Positions 12,713 through 22,731 of a stretch of 64,000 bases of DNA are shown here, piece by piece. The translations under genes and the position numbers were made by a program. Position 1 is the stretch's first letter. Every line of letters begins with the position of its first letter. A model generated the notes under the pieces. That model saw only the letters and a list, made by a program, of their open reading frames with translations. It ran no database searches and was not told the DNA's origin. The DNA comes from Litoditis marina (Eukaryota; Nematoda; Chromadorea; Rhabditida; Rhabditidae), in the NCBI GenBank assembly GCA_964036275.1, contig OZ038435.1, positions 25,587,521 through 25,651,520 on the forward strand. The letters are read 5' to 3'.

Positions 12713-13640
12713 TGAGGATTGAATTTTTTACGCTGTTTATGTTCACACTACAACTACGTTTTTGGTTTTTTGAAGGTACTTCCATGTACTTTGGTCCTAT
12801 TAGTAGTTATAATGTTTTTTTGATGGAAATTTACAGGGTTCATGGGCATCCTAAATGTTCAACTGTCTCTCCATGTAGTTTGATCCCTGTTTGTGGGACT
12901 TCTCGCGCTCAAGGTTGACAAAAAGTCTTGCGCTATATGTTAACGAGAACTGTCGCGCTCTATACTAAGGTGAACTTCAGCGTTCTACACTAAGGAAAAC
13001 TCCCGCGTTCTATGCTAAGAAGAACTTTCGCGCTCTATGCTAAGAAGATCTTCCGCGCTCTATACTAAGGAAAACTTCCGCGCTCTATGCTGAGGAGAAC
13101 TCCAGCGATCTATGTTAGGGAGAAGTTCTGCGCTCTATGTTGAGGAGAACTTCCGTTCTCTATGTTAGGGAGAACTCCCGCGCTCTATGTTAGAGAGAAC
13201 TACCGCGCTCTATGTTAGGGAGAAGTCCTGCGCTCTTTGTTAGTGAGAAGTCCTGCGCTCTATGTTAAGGAGAACTCCCGCTCTCTATGTTAGGGAGAAC
13301 TCCCGCGCTCTATGTTGAGGAGAACTACCACGCTCTATGTTAAGGACAACTTCCGCTCTCTATGTTAGGGAGAACTCCCGCGCTCTATGTTATAGAGACG
13401 TCTCGCGCTCTATGTTAGGGAGAAGTCCTGCGCTCTATGTTAGTGAGAAGTCCTGCGCTCTATGTTAAGGAGAACTCCCGCTCTCTATGTTAGGGAGAAC
13501 TCCCGCGCTCTATGTTGAGGAGAACTACCACGCTCTATGTTAAGGAGAACTTCCGCGCTCTATGTTGGGGAGAACTCCCGCGCTCTATGTTGAGGAGAAT
13601 AACCACGCTCTATGTTAGGGAGAACTCCCGCGGATTACTT
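12713..13640 (+). repeat. Spacer then array A minisatellite
   Basis: 12713-12890 is non-repetitive. From about 12895, units of CGCGCTCTATGTTAGGGAG with AACTCC or AAGTCC run to 13635. No B array is interposed here. Confidence 0.85.
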
Positions 13641-14033
13641 TTTGAAGACGAAAAAGGAAAGAAACTTCTCGACGCAACCACCGACCTAGACTCATCAAGG
13701 GAGGGACCCGGGCGTAGCCCGGGGTACCTCCCTTGTCCTATTCTATATTTCGCTACTTTGGTCTGTAACAATTCCATCATTTTGCACTTTTGGTCGAAAA
13801 GAGAGTGAGGCAAATGATGGAACTGGGGAAAGATGGGAGACGTGGAGAGACGTGCTTTCTGCTTTTTCATTTTCAATTGATAGTGGGATGGGGAGTGGTG
13901 GATCTCCTTTTCATGGATGGAAAATGAAAACGAGTTTACATGAGCTGTTTACACGCGGCAATTCTGGAAAAATCCATTTTGTTTTACCGGCAACTTGGGC
14001 TGGGCTGATGCGGCTGGGATGCATCAGAAAAGG
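13641..14033 (+). repeat. Repeat module copy 7 (type II hairpin)
   Basis: The hairpin lies at 13696-13736, followed by CTATTCTATATTTCGC. The module ends GGCTGGGATGCATCAGAAAAG|GT at 14032/14033. Confidence 0.7.
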
Positions 14034-14229
14034 TATATGCCGTTTGTTTTTGGGCAAATATCCATCTTTCTCATTAGTTTTCCATTCTTCTATCTAACTA
14101 TCCTGCTCTTTTCACTCTCTTTCTCATATGTAGTAAAAACTGTAACTGTTGCGCTCTATGTGGGGGAGAACTCCCGCGCTCTAAGTAAGTAAGAACTGTC
14201 GCGCTCTTTGTCAAGAAGGATGAAGAGAG

Positions 14230-14288
<59 letters not shown>

Positions 14289-14340
14289 TGAGAAGAGAGA
14301 TAGCTAGATAGAGAAATGAAAAGAGAAGAGGTGAGATAAT
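14034..14340 (+). repeat. Spacer with array A remnants and (GA)n
   Basis: There are about three A-like units at 14150-14210 and a GA tract at 14232-14290. No gene is seen. Confidence 0.75.
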
Positions 14341-15200
14341 TTGTCGCGCGCCCTTTGTCCTCTATTTTCGCTGTCTATGTGGGCGCACTTTCCCTATTTT
14401 TGTTGTCTATGTGAGCCCCACTGTCCCCATTTCCGCTGTCTATGTCAGCCCCATTGTTTCCATTTCGGCTGTCTATGTGAGCCCCACTGTCCCCATTTTC
14501 GCTGTCTATGTGAGCCCCACTGTCCTCATTTCCGCTGTCTATGTCAGCCCCATTGTTTCCATTTCGGCTGTCTATGTGAGCCCCACTGTCCCCATTTTCG
14601 CTGTCTATGTGAGCCCCACTGTCCCCATTTTCGCTGTCTATGTGAGCCCCACTGTCCTCATTTCCGCTGTCTATGTGAGCCCCATTGTTTCCATTTCGGC
14701 TGTCTATGTGAGCCCCACTGTCCCCATTTTCGCTGTCTATGTGAGTCCCACTGTCCCCATTTTTGCTGTTTATGTGAGCTCCACTTATCCCATTTTGGCT
14801 GTCTATGTTAACCGCACTGTCCCCATTTATGCTGTCCATGTTAGCCCCACTGTCCCCATTTTCTCTGTCTATGTAAGTCCCATTGTCCCCATTTCCGATG
14901 TCAATGTGAGCCCCATCCTCCTCATTTTTGCGGTCTATGTTAGCCCCATTGTCCCCATTTCCGCTGTCTATGTTAGCCCCACTTTCCCCATTTCCGCTGT
15001 CTATGTGAGCCCCACTGTCGCCATTTTTGCTGTCTATGTGAGCCCCACTGTCCCCATTTCCGCTGTCTATGTGAGTCCCACTGTCCCCATTTTCGCTGTT
15101 TATGTGAGCCCCACTTATCCCAGTTTTGCTGTATATGTTAGCCTCATTGTCCCCATTTGCGCTGTCTATGTGAGCCCTACTCATTCTATTTTTGCTGTGT
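14341..15200 (+). repeat. Array B minisatellite
   Basis: Regular 33 bp units (GTCTATGTGAGCCCCACT plus GTCCCCATTTTCGCT) are present. A 315-residue ORF runs through on the minus strand, mostly repeats of AHIDSGNGDSG. I treat it as a by-product of the unit length. Confidence 0.88.
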
Positions 15201-15455
15201 ATGAGAGTAAGAGACTGAGAGAGAGTCGGAAAGAGAGACAGAATGAGATAGAAGGGGGGGGGGGGAAGGGTTAATGGAAAGCGTGAGAGAAGAAAGAGGG
15301 AATAGAAAAGAGTCGCGCTCAATGATGAATAAAAGTCTCGCGCTCTATGTTAGGGAGAGGTCTCTCACTCTCTGTTAAAGAGAAGTATTGCGCTCTATGT
15401 TACGGAGAGATCCCGCGATACATGTTGAAAATAACTTCCGCGCCCTATGTCTAGG
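15201..15455 (+). repeat. Purine tract and short array A
   Basis: A GA-rich tract with a G run lies at 15200-15300, followed by about five diverged A units to 15455. Confidence 0.75.
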
Positions 15456-15715
15456 AGAAAAGAGGGCCAGGAAGCTCCCGCCAGCCTGGAATAGAAACAA
15501 GGAAGGGGCCCGGGCGTTAGCCCGGGCTACCTACCTTGTCCACTAGTATAAAAGGCTAGTTTGGTGTGTGTGTTTGTAACAATTTCAGTCGAAAAACCAA
15601 TGGGGAAGAGTGAGGCAAATGGCGTGGAAAAAACGTGAGCTAGCTGGATTTCATTTCTATTTTCAAGTGACTACGAATCGGCTGCAGCTGCAAATTGAAA
15701 TGGGGAATAGATTTA
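15456..15715 (+). repeat. Repeat module copy 8, hybrid of types I and II
   Basis: The left flank is type I (GAAGCTCCCGCCAGCCTGGA) but the hairpin at 15497-15539 has the type II stem CCCGGGC-GTTA-GCCCGGG. CTAGTATAAAAGGCTAG follows. The module is interrupted at 15716-15720 by the LTR element. Confidence 0.65.
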
Positions 15716-15720
15716 CTCAT

Positions 15721-16118
15721 TATCGCGGATTCACATGATATATTCAATCCACGATCTTTTCATTATATTGTTGTCAGTTTCTGTTATCCAAGTTGATCTG
15801 ATGTCGCTATATTATTGTAAGCGCAGCCTACGCTGCATTCCATTGTCAGTTTAAAAGAGCAGCCTCATCATTCCCTTCCCACAACGGTTTTATTATTCAT
15901 CGTCACTTCTATTTTAGCATTCGCAAATCTCCATTGAATGATATATGCAATGTTAGTCTCTCAAATCTAACTTCCTTTCATTGTTCTTCATTGTTATATT
16001 ATTATTATGTTTCGTTCATTAGTCTTATGTATAAAGTTTAATTACCCAAGTTTGAGGTTCACTATACAAACACCGCGTGGCACTCCATATTTGGAGAATG
16101 GCGAGCTGAACTGCTTTA
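15721..16118 (+). repeat. Left long terminal repeat
   Basis: This repeat is collinear with 18464-18845 and shares GATATATTCAATCCACG, AAGCGCA(G/A)CCTACGCTGC and CACCGCGTGGCACTCCAT. It has TTTAAAAG where the right copy has TATAAAAG. Differences between the two copies suggest an old insertion. Confidence 0.7.
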
Positions 16119-16400
16119 TGGTGCATCGGCCAACATCGAACAGGAGTCAAGAAAACACACTTTTCCGCACATGTTCACACCAGCACCACCTCCACGCCTC
16201 AAACTTGCTTGGTTGTAACTTTCCCTCTGCACACACGACTACATCACACGTTCATTCCACAATACTAGGCTGTGCTAACTGCAAAACCAGTTCAGAAGAC
16301 TATCGAATCGCGAAGTTGATGTATAGCTGGCAGACTGATGATTCGATCAAGAGAACTAACGTTCAACCAAAAAAGCCGGAAGAGCAAACGCAATTCCGAA

Positions 16401-17116
16401 CCGTGAGCAGACTACAAGAAGTCTGGGTCACACTTCGTCGCACGAAAGCAAGCTGTCTACAGTGTGGCCAATCACAAGAATTGTACACCACCTGCTGAAG
16501 TTGCTAGCGCACCCTCCAACCGTGAGCAGACTACAAGAAGTCTGCGTCACACCTCGTCGCACGAAAGCAAGCTGTCTACAGCGTGGCCAATCACAAGAAT
16601 TGTACACCACCTGCCGAAGTTGCTAGCGCACCCTCCAACCGTGAGCAGACTACAAGAAGTCTGGGTCACACCTCGTCGCACGAAAGCAAGCTGTCTACAG
16701 CGTGGCCAATCACAAGAATTGTACACCACCTGCCGAAGTTGCTAGCGCACCCTCCAACCGTGAGCAGACTACAAGAAGTCTGCGTCACACCTCGTCGCAC
16801 GAAAGCAAGCTGTCTACAGCGTGGCCAATCACAAGAATTGTACACCACCTGCCGAAGTTGCTAGCGCACCCTCCCAACCGTGAGCAGACCACAAGAAGTC
16901 TGGGTCACACCTCGTCGCACGAAAGCAAGCTGTCTACAGCGTGGCCAATCACAAGAATTGTACACCACCTGCCGAAGTTGCTATCGCACCCTCCCAACCG
17001 TGAGCAGACCACAAGAAGTCTGGGTCACACCTCGTCGCACGAAAGCAAGCTGTCTACAGCGTGGCCAATCACAAGAATTGTACACCACCTGCCGAAGTTG
17101 CTAGCGCACCCTTCAA
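16401..17116 (+). repeat. 119-120 bp tandem array inside the LTR element
   Basis: Six copies start at 16401, 16520, 16639, 16758, 16878 and 16998 with CCGTGAGCAGAC. Copies are nearly identical, differing mainly at GTCTGGGTC/GTCTGCGTC. ORFs through it are short and repetitive. It is not recognised as protein-coding. Confidence 0.9.
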
Positions 17117-18215
17117 ACCATGGACAGTAACACAAGAAGCTTGTGTCACTTCTCACTTTGTGGGCCGGAACCACCACCTTCCTGCTCACACCGCGACGCC
17201 AGCGGGCGTACTTCCCACTTCGTGTGTCGGAATCACGACCTTCCTGCTCACACCTCAACGCCAGCGGGCGTACTTCTCACTTCGTGGGCCGGAATCACGA
17301 CCTTCCTGCTCACACCTCAACGCCAGCGGGCGTACTTCTCACTTCGTGGGCCGGAATCACGACCTTCCTGCTCACACCTCGACGCCAGCGGGCGTACCTC
17401 TCACTTCGTGGGCCGGAATCACGACCTTCCTGCTCACACCTCAACGCCAGCGAGCGTACTTCTCACTTCGTGGGCCGGAATCACGACCTTCCTGCTCACA
17501 CCTCGACGCCAGCGGGCGTACTTCTCACTTCGTGGGCCGGAATCACGACCTTCCTGCTCACACCTCAACGCCAGCGGGCGTACTTCTCACTTCGTGGGCC
17601 GGAATCACGACCTTCCTGCTCACACCTCGACGCCAGCGGGCGTACTTCTCAGTTCGTGGGCCGGGACCACCACCTTCCTGTGCACACACCTCGACGCCAG
17701 CGGGCGTACTTCTCACTTCGTGGGCCGAAATCACGACCTTCCTGCTCACACCTCGACGCCAGCGGGCGTACTTCTCACTTCGTGGGCCGGAATCACGACC
17801 TTCCTGCTCACACCTCAACGCCAGCGGGCGTACTTCTCACTTCGTGGGCCGGAATCACGACCTTCCTGCTCACACCTCGACGCCAGCGGGCGTACTTCTC
17901 AGTTCGTGGGCCGGGACCACCACCTTCCTGTGCACACACCTCGACGCCAGCGGGCGTACTTCTCACTTCGTGGGCCGGGACCACCACCTTCCTGTGCACA
18001 CACCTCGACGCCAGCGGGCATACTGCTCACTTCGTGGGCCGGAATCACGACCTTCCTGCTCACACCTCGACGCCAGCGGCCGTACTTCTCACTTCGTGGG
18101 CCAGGACTACCACCTTCCTGTGCACACACCTCGACGCCAGCGGGCATACTGCTCACTTCGTGGGCCGGAATCACGACCTTCCTGCTCACACCTCGACGCC
18201 AGCGGGCGCTATTTT
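17117..18215 (+). repeat. 62-64 bp tandem array inside the LTR element
   Basis: About 17 copies of a unit containing CTTCGTGGGCCGGAATCACG and ACGCCAGCGGGCGTACTTC are present. Starts at 17221, 17283 and 17345 give the 62 bp period. A 64 bp subtype has GGGACCACCACCTTCCTG. Because 62 is not a multiple of three, all three forward frames stay open for about 400 codons. Confidence 0.9.
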
Positions 18216-18463
18216 CACACACGAAGACAACACACACGATGTTAATTCTCGCCCCGAGGAACTCATCATCTCAAAACTCAATTTTCGAGAAGATGTATTT
18301 CCAGGAACAAGCCACACGATGAATCGCATTTCACGTTCACGTTTCACTTTGCAAATGTATGTTACACAAATGCCGCTGATGAGAGAACAATCTAGGAAAC
18401 TACGATCATAGCCGATGTTGTTGCTCACCTCACGGATGCGACACTTCCAAGGCAAGCCGGGAC

Positions 18464-18845
18464 TATCGCGGATTCACCTGATATATTCAATCCACGATCT
18501 TTTCGTTATGTTATTGTTAGTTTTCTGTTATCCAAGTTGATCTCATGTGGCTATATTGTTATAAGCGCAACCTACGCTGCATTCCGTTGTCAGTATAAAA
18601 GAGCAACCAGCATTTCCTTCCCACAACATTCACATTTCTCATCGCAACCTCTATTTTACCATTCCCATTTCTCCAGTGAACAAATGTATACCATGTCTCA
18701 CATCTAACTTTCTTTTGTTGTTATGTTGTTGTTATGTTTCATTCAATATTATTATATATAAAGTTTAATTACCCAAGTTTGAGGTTCACTATACAAACAC
18801 CGCGTGGCACTCCATATTTGGAGAATGGCGAGCTGAACTGCTTTA
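18464..18845 (+). repeat. Right long terminal repeat
   Basis: This is the second copy of the terminal repeat, with the better TATA box (18594). It is followed directly by the 5 bp duplication CTCAT. Confidence 0.7.
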
Positions 18846-18899
18846 CTCATTCTGAGTTAAACAATAGATCGTTAACGTCACGTGAAATACACGCAGCCT

Positions 18900-18925
18900 T
18901 AACAGAGAGAGAGAAAGAGAGAGAG

Positions 18926-18962
<37 letters not shown>
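18900..18962 (+). repeat. (GA)n microsatellite
   Basis: A GA run marks the junction between the LTR-element flank and the next A array. Confidence 0.85.
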
Positions 18963-18964
<2 letters not shown>

Positions 18965-19461
18965 CCTAACGAGAACTTTCGCGCTCTCCGCGCTCTATGC
19001 TGCGACATCCCGCGCTCTATGTTAAGGAGAAGTTCCGCGCTCTATGTTAGATAGAAGTCTCGCGCTCTATGTTAAGACATCCCGCGCTCTATGTTAAGGA
19101 GAAGTTCCGCGCTCTATGTTAGGAAGAAGTTCCGCGATCTATGTTAGGGAGAAGTTTCGCGCTCTATGCTGAGACATCCCGCGCTCTATGTTAAGGGGAA
19201 GTTCCGCGCTCTATGTTAGGAAGAAGTTCCGCGATCTATGTTAGGGAGAAGTTTCGCGCTCTATGCTGAGACATCCCGCGCTCTATGTTAGGGAGAAGTT
19301 TCGCGCTCTATGCTGAGACATCCCGCGCTCTACGTTAAGGAGAAGTTCCGCGCTCTATGTTAGGAAGAAGTTCCGCGATCTATGTTAGGGAGAAGTTTCG
19401 CGCTCTATGCTGAGACATCCCGCGCTCTATGTTAGGGAGAAGTTTCGCGCTCTATGCTGAG
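18963..19461 (+). repeat. Array A minisatellite
   Basis: Alternating 22 bp (GAGACATCC) and 25 bp (GAAGTTC) units of CGCGCTCTATGTTA are interrupted by the MITE that follows. Confidence 0.9.
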
Positions 19462-20064
19462 TGGGGTTGTTAAAGCCAAACTCGAATTTCGAAAAAAACT
19501 CGAAATAACTCGAAATTTCGAGTTTCGAGTTCGACTCGAAACTCGAAAAACTCGAAATCTCCAAAACTCGAGTAACTCGAAACTCGAAAAACTCGGTTTT
19601 TCTCCAAACTCGAAAAACTCGAAACTCGAAAAACTCGAAATTTTTGAAACTGGAAAAGTTCGAGTTTTCGAGTTTCGAGTTTGGCCTCGTCCCAAGTCAG
19701 AAATAATGGACGAATGAGTGTTTCAGAGCACTTTTTTGCTATTTCCAACATGAAATGCTTCTTTTTTCACGATTCTCGCATAATCATGTGAAATAAATCA
19801 GAATTTCTCAAAAAATTCTTATTTGTTTAGCTCGATAAAATCCTAAAACTTAACGACCAAACTCGAAACTCGAAAATCGAGTTTTTCGAGTTCAACTCGA
19901 AACTCGAAAACTCGGTTTTTTTTGAAACGCTGAAAACTCGAACTCGAAAAACTCGAAATTATCAAAACTCGAATAACTCGAAACTCGAAAAACTCGTTTT
20001 TTCCCAAAACTCGAAAAACTCGAAACTCGAAAACTCGAAATTTCAAACTCGATTAACAACCCTA
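19462..20064. mobile_element. hAT-like MITE built of CTCGAAA repeats (long copy)
   Basis: Terminal inverted repeats are TGGGGTTGTTAA and TTAACAACCCTA. An exact 8 bp duplication, ATGCTGAG, flanks it (19454-19461 and 20065-20072), splitting an A-array unit. The inside is two blocks of self-complementary CTCGAAA/TTTCGAG repeats around a central unique stretch (about 19690-19855). An 8 bp duplication fits the hAT superfamily. It has no transposase ORF. A 142 bp relative lies at 28485. Confidence 0.85.
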
Positions 20065-20440
20065 ATGCTGAGACATCCCGCGCTCTATGTTAAGGAGAAG
20101 TTCCGCGCTCTATGTTAGGAAGAAGTTCCGCGATCTATGTTAGGGAGAAGTTTCGCGCTCTATTCTGAGACATCCCGCGCTCTATGTTAGGGAGAAGTTT
20201 CGCGCTCTATGCTGAGACATCCCGCGCTCTATGTTAAGGAGAAGTTCCGCGCTCTATGTTAGGAAGAGATCTCGCGCTGTAAGTTAGATAGAGGACTCGC
20301 GCTCTGTTAGGGAGAGTGCTCGCGCTCTTTGTTTGAGAGAGGAGTCGCGCTCTATGTTAGAGAGAAGACTCGCACTCTATGTTGAAGAGAGGTTTTGCTA
20401 TTGAGGACATTTTTCGTGCTCGGTGTTGAGGAGAGCTTCG
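20065..20440 (+). repeat. Array A minisatellite
   Basis: This is the continuation of the array split by the MITE. It ends in the same diverged variants (GAGAGATCTCGCGC, GAGGACTCGCGC) as the end of the array at 590-720. Confidence 0.9.
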
Positions 20441-20780
20441 GCGGTCCATGTTCAGAAAAAATAGGGCCAGGAAGCTCTCGCCAGCCCGGAATAAAAACAA
20501 GGGAGGCGGAGGCGGCTTTAGCCGCCGGCGACCTACCTTGTCTACTAATATAAATGGGTAGTTTGGTCTGTGTGTGTGTGTGAAGGAAAAAGTGTGTGAT
20601 TCCAATGATGCATTTGCCCTTTTGGTCGAGAAATGAGCGAAAAGTTGCACTTTGTAGTTGGTTTTGGGAAAAGGCGCGTGAGCGATACGTGCTTTTGCTG
20701 ATTTTCATTTTTGCCCACTTTGAATAAGCTGCGGCTGGGTTGCAGTTTTGGCTGTGAGCCTTCTCAATGAAGGACGAGTT
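20441..20780 (+). repeat. Repeat module copy 9 (type I hairpin)
   Basis: It is very close to copy 1 in the left half, including GAGCTTCGGCGGTCCATG. The hairpin lies at 20497-20541 and is followed by CTACTAATATAAATGGG. The right end diverges and no clear donor motif is seen. Confidence 0.7.
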
Positions 20781-21220
20781 TCACGTCAGAATAGACTGGA
20801 GAGACGGGTCTAACAAAGAGTGCACGTGCGTGGAAAAATCAAGCATATAATCGCGGCGCTGAGCGGAGAGAGCCATTCGAACGGTGTGTTCGCTCGAAGG
20901 ATGGCTGCTCTGGACGGGACTGGGCGGATGGACGAAGACGGATCTACTCTCGGAGAAGCTGCTGAGCCGGTCGCCCGTGGAGAGGAAAACCGCTGTTCAA
21001 GACCGGAGAACCAAGAAGAACCTCAACACCCAGAAACAAGTAGACAAAAAGAGATTTTTTCCATGTTGTTACTGCTCTATGATTGAGCTTACGGTTACGG
21101 AATATGGCTGGAAGAGGTGGTGAAAGGTGGAGAAAATCATTTCGAAATAATATTTCAGACCGTTGCATTTAAACCTTTTCGGGAAATGTTTAGGTTGTCG
21201 TGCTCATGTCATGTTGAAAA
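20781..21220. other. Non-repetitive stretch inside the satellite locus
   Basis: About 440 bp lack array repeats. An open frame of 88 codons (20820-21086, +) is present but resembles nothing I know and has no supporting context. I see no gene here. Confidence 0.4.
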
Positions 21221-21990
21221 AAAATCGTCTCACTCTCTGATATAAAGGGGCTCTCGCGCTCCATGTTAAAGATAGCTCGCGCGCTGTATGTTCAGGTGAA
21301 CTATGGTGCAAGAAGAGCTCTATGTTGAGAAACTAACTCACGCTCTGTTAGGTATAATTGTCGCGCTCTATGTGAAAGAAAGGTCTCGCGCTCTATGTTA
21401 GGAAGAGATGTCGCGCTCTATTTTAGGGCGAAGAAATAACGCGCTATACGTTAGGGAGGATGTCGCGCTCTATTTTAGGGCGAAGAAATAACGCGCTCTA
21501 TGTTGGGGAGGAAGTCGTGTTCTATGTAAGTATATTAGGGAGAAATGTTACGCTCTATGTGAAAGAAAGGTCTCGCGCTCTATGTTAGGGAGAGATTTCG
21601 CGCTCTATGTTGAGGAGAGCTGTTGCGCTTTATGTTAGGGAGAGCAGTCGCGCTCTATGTTAGGGAAAGATGTCGCGCTCTTTGTTAGGGAAATATGTCG
21701 CGCTCTATGTTGGGGAGAGCTGTCGCGCTCTATGTTAGGAATAGATGTCGCGCTCTTTGTTAGGGAGATATGGTGCGATCTATGTTAGGGGGATATGTCG
21801 CGCTCTATGTTAGGGAGAAGAGAGGTCGCGCTCTATGTTGGGGAGGAAGTCGTGTTCTATGTAAGTATGTCAGGGAGAAATGTTGCGCTCCATGTTAGGT
21901 AGAGTGTGGCTCTAAATGTTGTAGAAACATTGCGCCCCACGTTGAGAAAAACGTGATTTAAATTGTTGATAAATCGTCGGAAAATAGGGT
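21221..21990 (+). repeat. Array A minisatellite, diverged
   Basis: Units of TCGCGCTCTATGTTAGGGAG with GATG or GAAATG variants are interspersed with ATAACGCGCTCTATG units. This is the last A array of the locus. Confidence 0.85.
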
Positions 21991-22082
21991 GAAAATTGGA
22001 CAAATACTCCGAGAAGCTCTCGCCAGCCTGGAGTTAAAACAAGGGAGGAGGAGGCGGCTTTAGCCGCCGGCGCCTACCTTGT
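21991..22082 (+). repeat. Repeat module copy 10, truncated (type I hairpin)
   Basis: The type I flank and hairpin lie at 22039-22082 (ACAAGG ... CCTTGT). Immediately after CCTTGT the module stops and ordinary AT-rich sequence begins. This marks the right edge of the satellite locus. Confidence 0.65.
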
Positions 22083-22731
22083 AATATAAAAAGCACCAAC
22101 GTAAAAAGAGATGCCTAGGAAGCAGTTGACTATATATATATATATATCATATTTATGCAATAATCTAACATGGAGTATATACGTTTTTCACTAGTATTGT
22201 TCCGTCTAAATGATAATTCTAGCGTCTAAATTGATGAGAAACAGTTCTATTAGGGCGCCACACGTTACACGTTCGATCTCCATCACTGTCAAACTGAGCA
22301 TTCACCGTCCCTGGGCGAAATATTAGTAGATTTTCTTCGAAAGTGGAAATCTACCTTAGTTATCTTTGTCTGGATGAGAATAGTAGGTTAAACTCAGTCA
22401 GGGGCTATATCTCATGAGTGGTTATATTTTTTTGACTGTTGGACCACGTAGAGGACAAGAACAACAAAAATTCACCTTGCTTGAACGAGAAAAGTTTTCT
22501 TTTTACACAAGTGTCGGCTGGTCTTTCAAAATAGATGCACTTAGGCGAAACTGGAACAGAACCCATTTTGAGATATAATTTGATAATTATATCTTGCTAG
22601 AGAGTACAAGTGCGTGAAACCGTTTCGTTTTCACTACGATTCAGTAACTAACTTCGAGTCTTTCCCAAGGCGCAAACACAAGTGATATTTTTTTTCTTTA
22701 ATATTTTCAAGCCTGGCACCTCATTCCCAAT
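22083..22731. other. AT-rich stretch with no gene seen
   Basis: It contains a short (TA)n at about 22131-22148. No ORF with recognisable similarity is seen. A variant poly(A) signal ATTAAA on the minus strand near 22700 could serve the Kunitz fragment next to it. Confidence 0.4.

Larger units (their letters stand above)
15721..18845 (+). mobile_element. Non-autonomous LTR (TRIM/LARD-like) retroelement
   Basis: Two direct repeats of about 398 and 382 bp (15721-16118 and 18464-18845) bound the element. Both begin TATCGCGGATTCAC and end GAACTGCTTTA. The 5 bp CTCAT is found just outside each end (15716-15720 and 18846-18850), as expected for a target-site duplication. The base after the left repeat starts TGGTGCATCGGCC (16119), the usual TGG start of a tRNA primer-binding site. 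The 3' copy has TATAAAA at 18594-18600. The interior carries no gag-pol, only two tandem arrays. A polypurine tract before 18464 is weak. An LTR retroelement is the best reading, though the ends are TA..TA rather than TG..CA. Confidence 0.65.

Noticed and set aside
17061..18411. Three overlapping forward ORFs of 394-422 codons
   Set aside because: They arise from a 62 bp tandem repeat read in three rotating frames inside a mobile element; no domain is recognisable.
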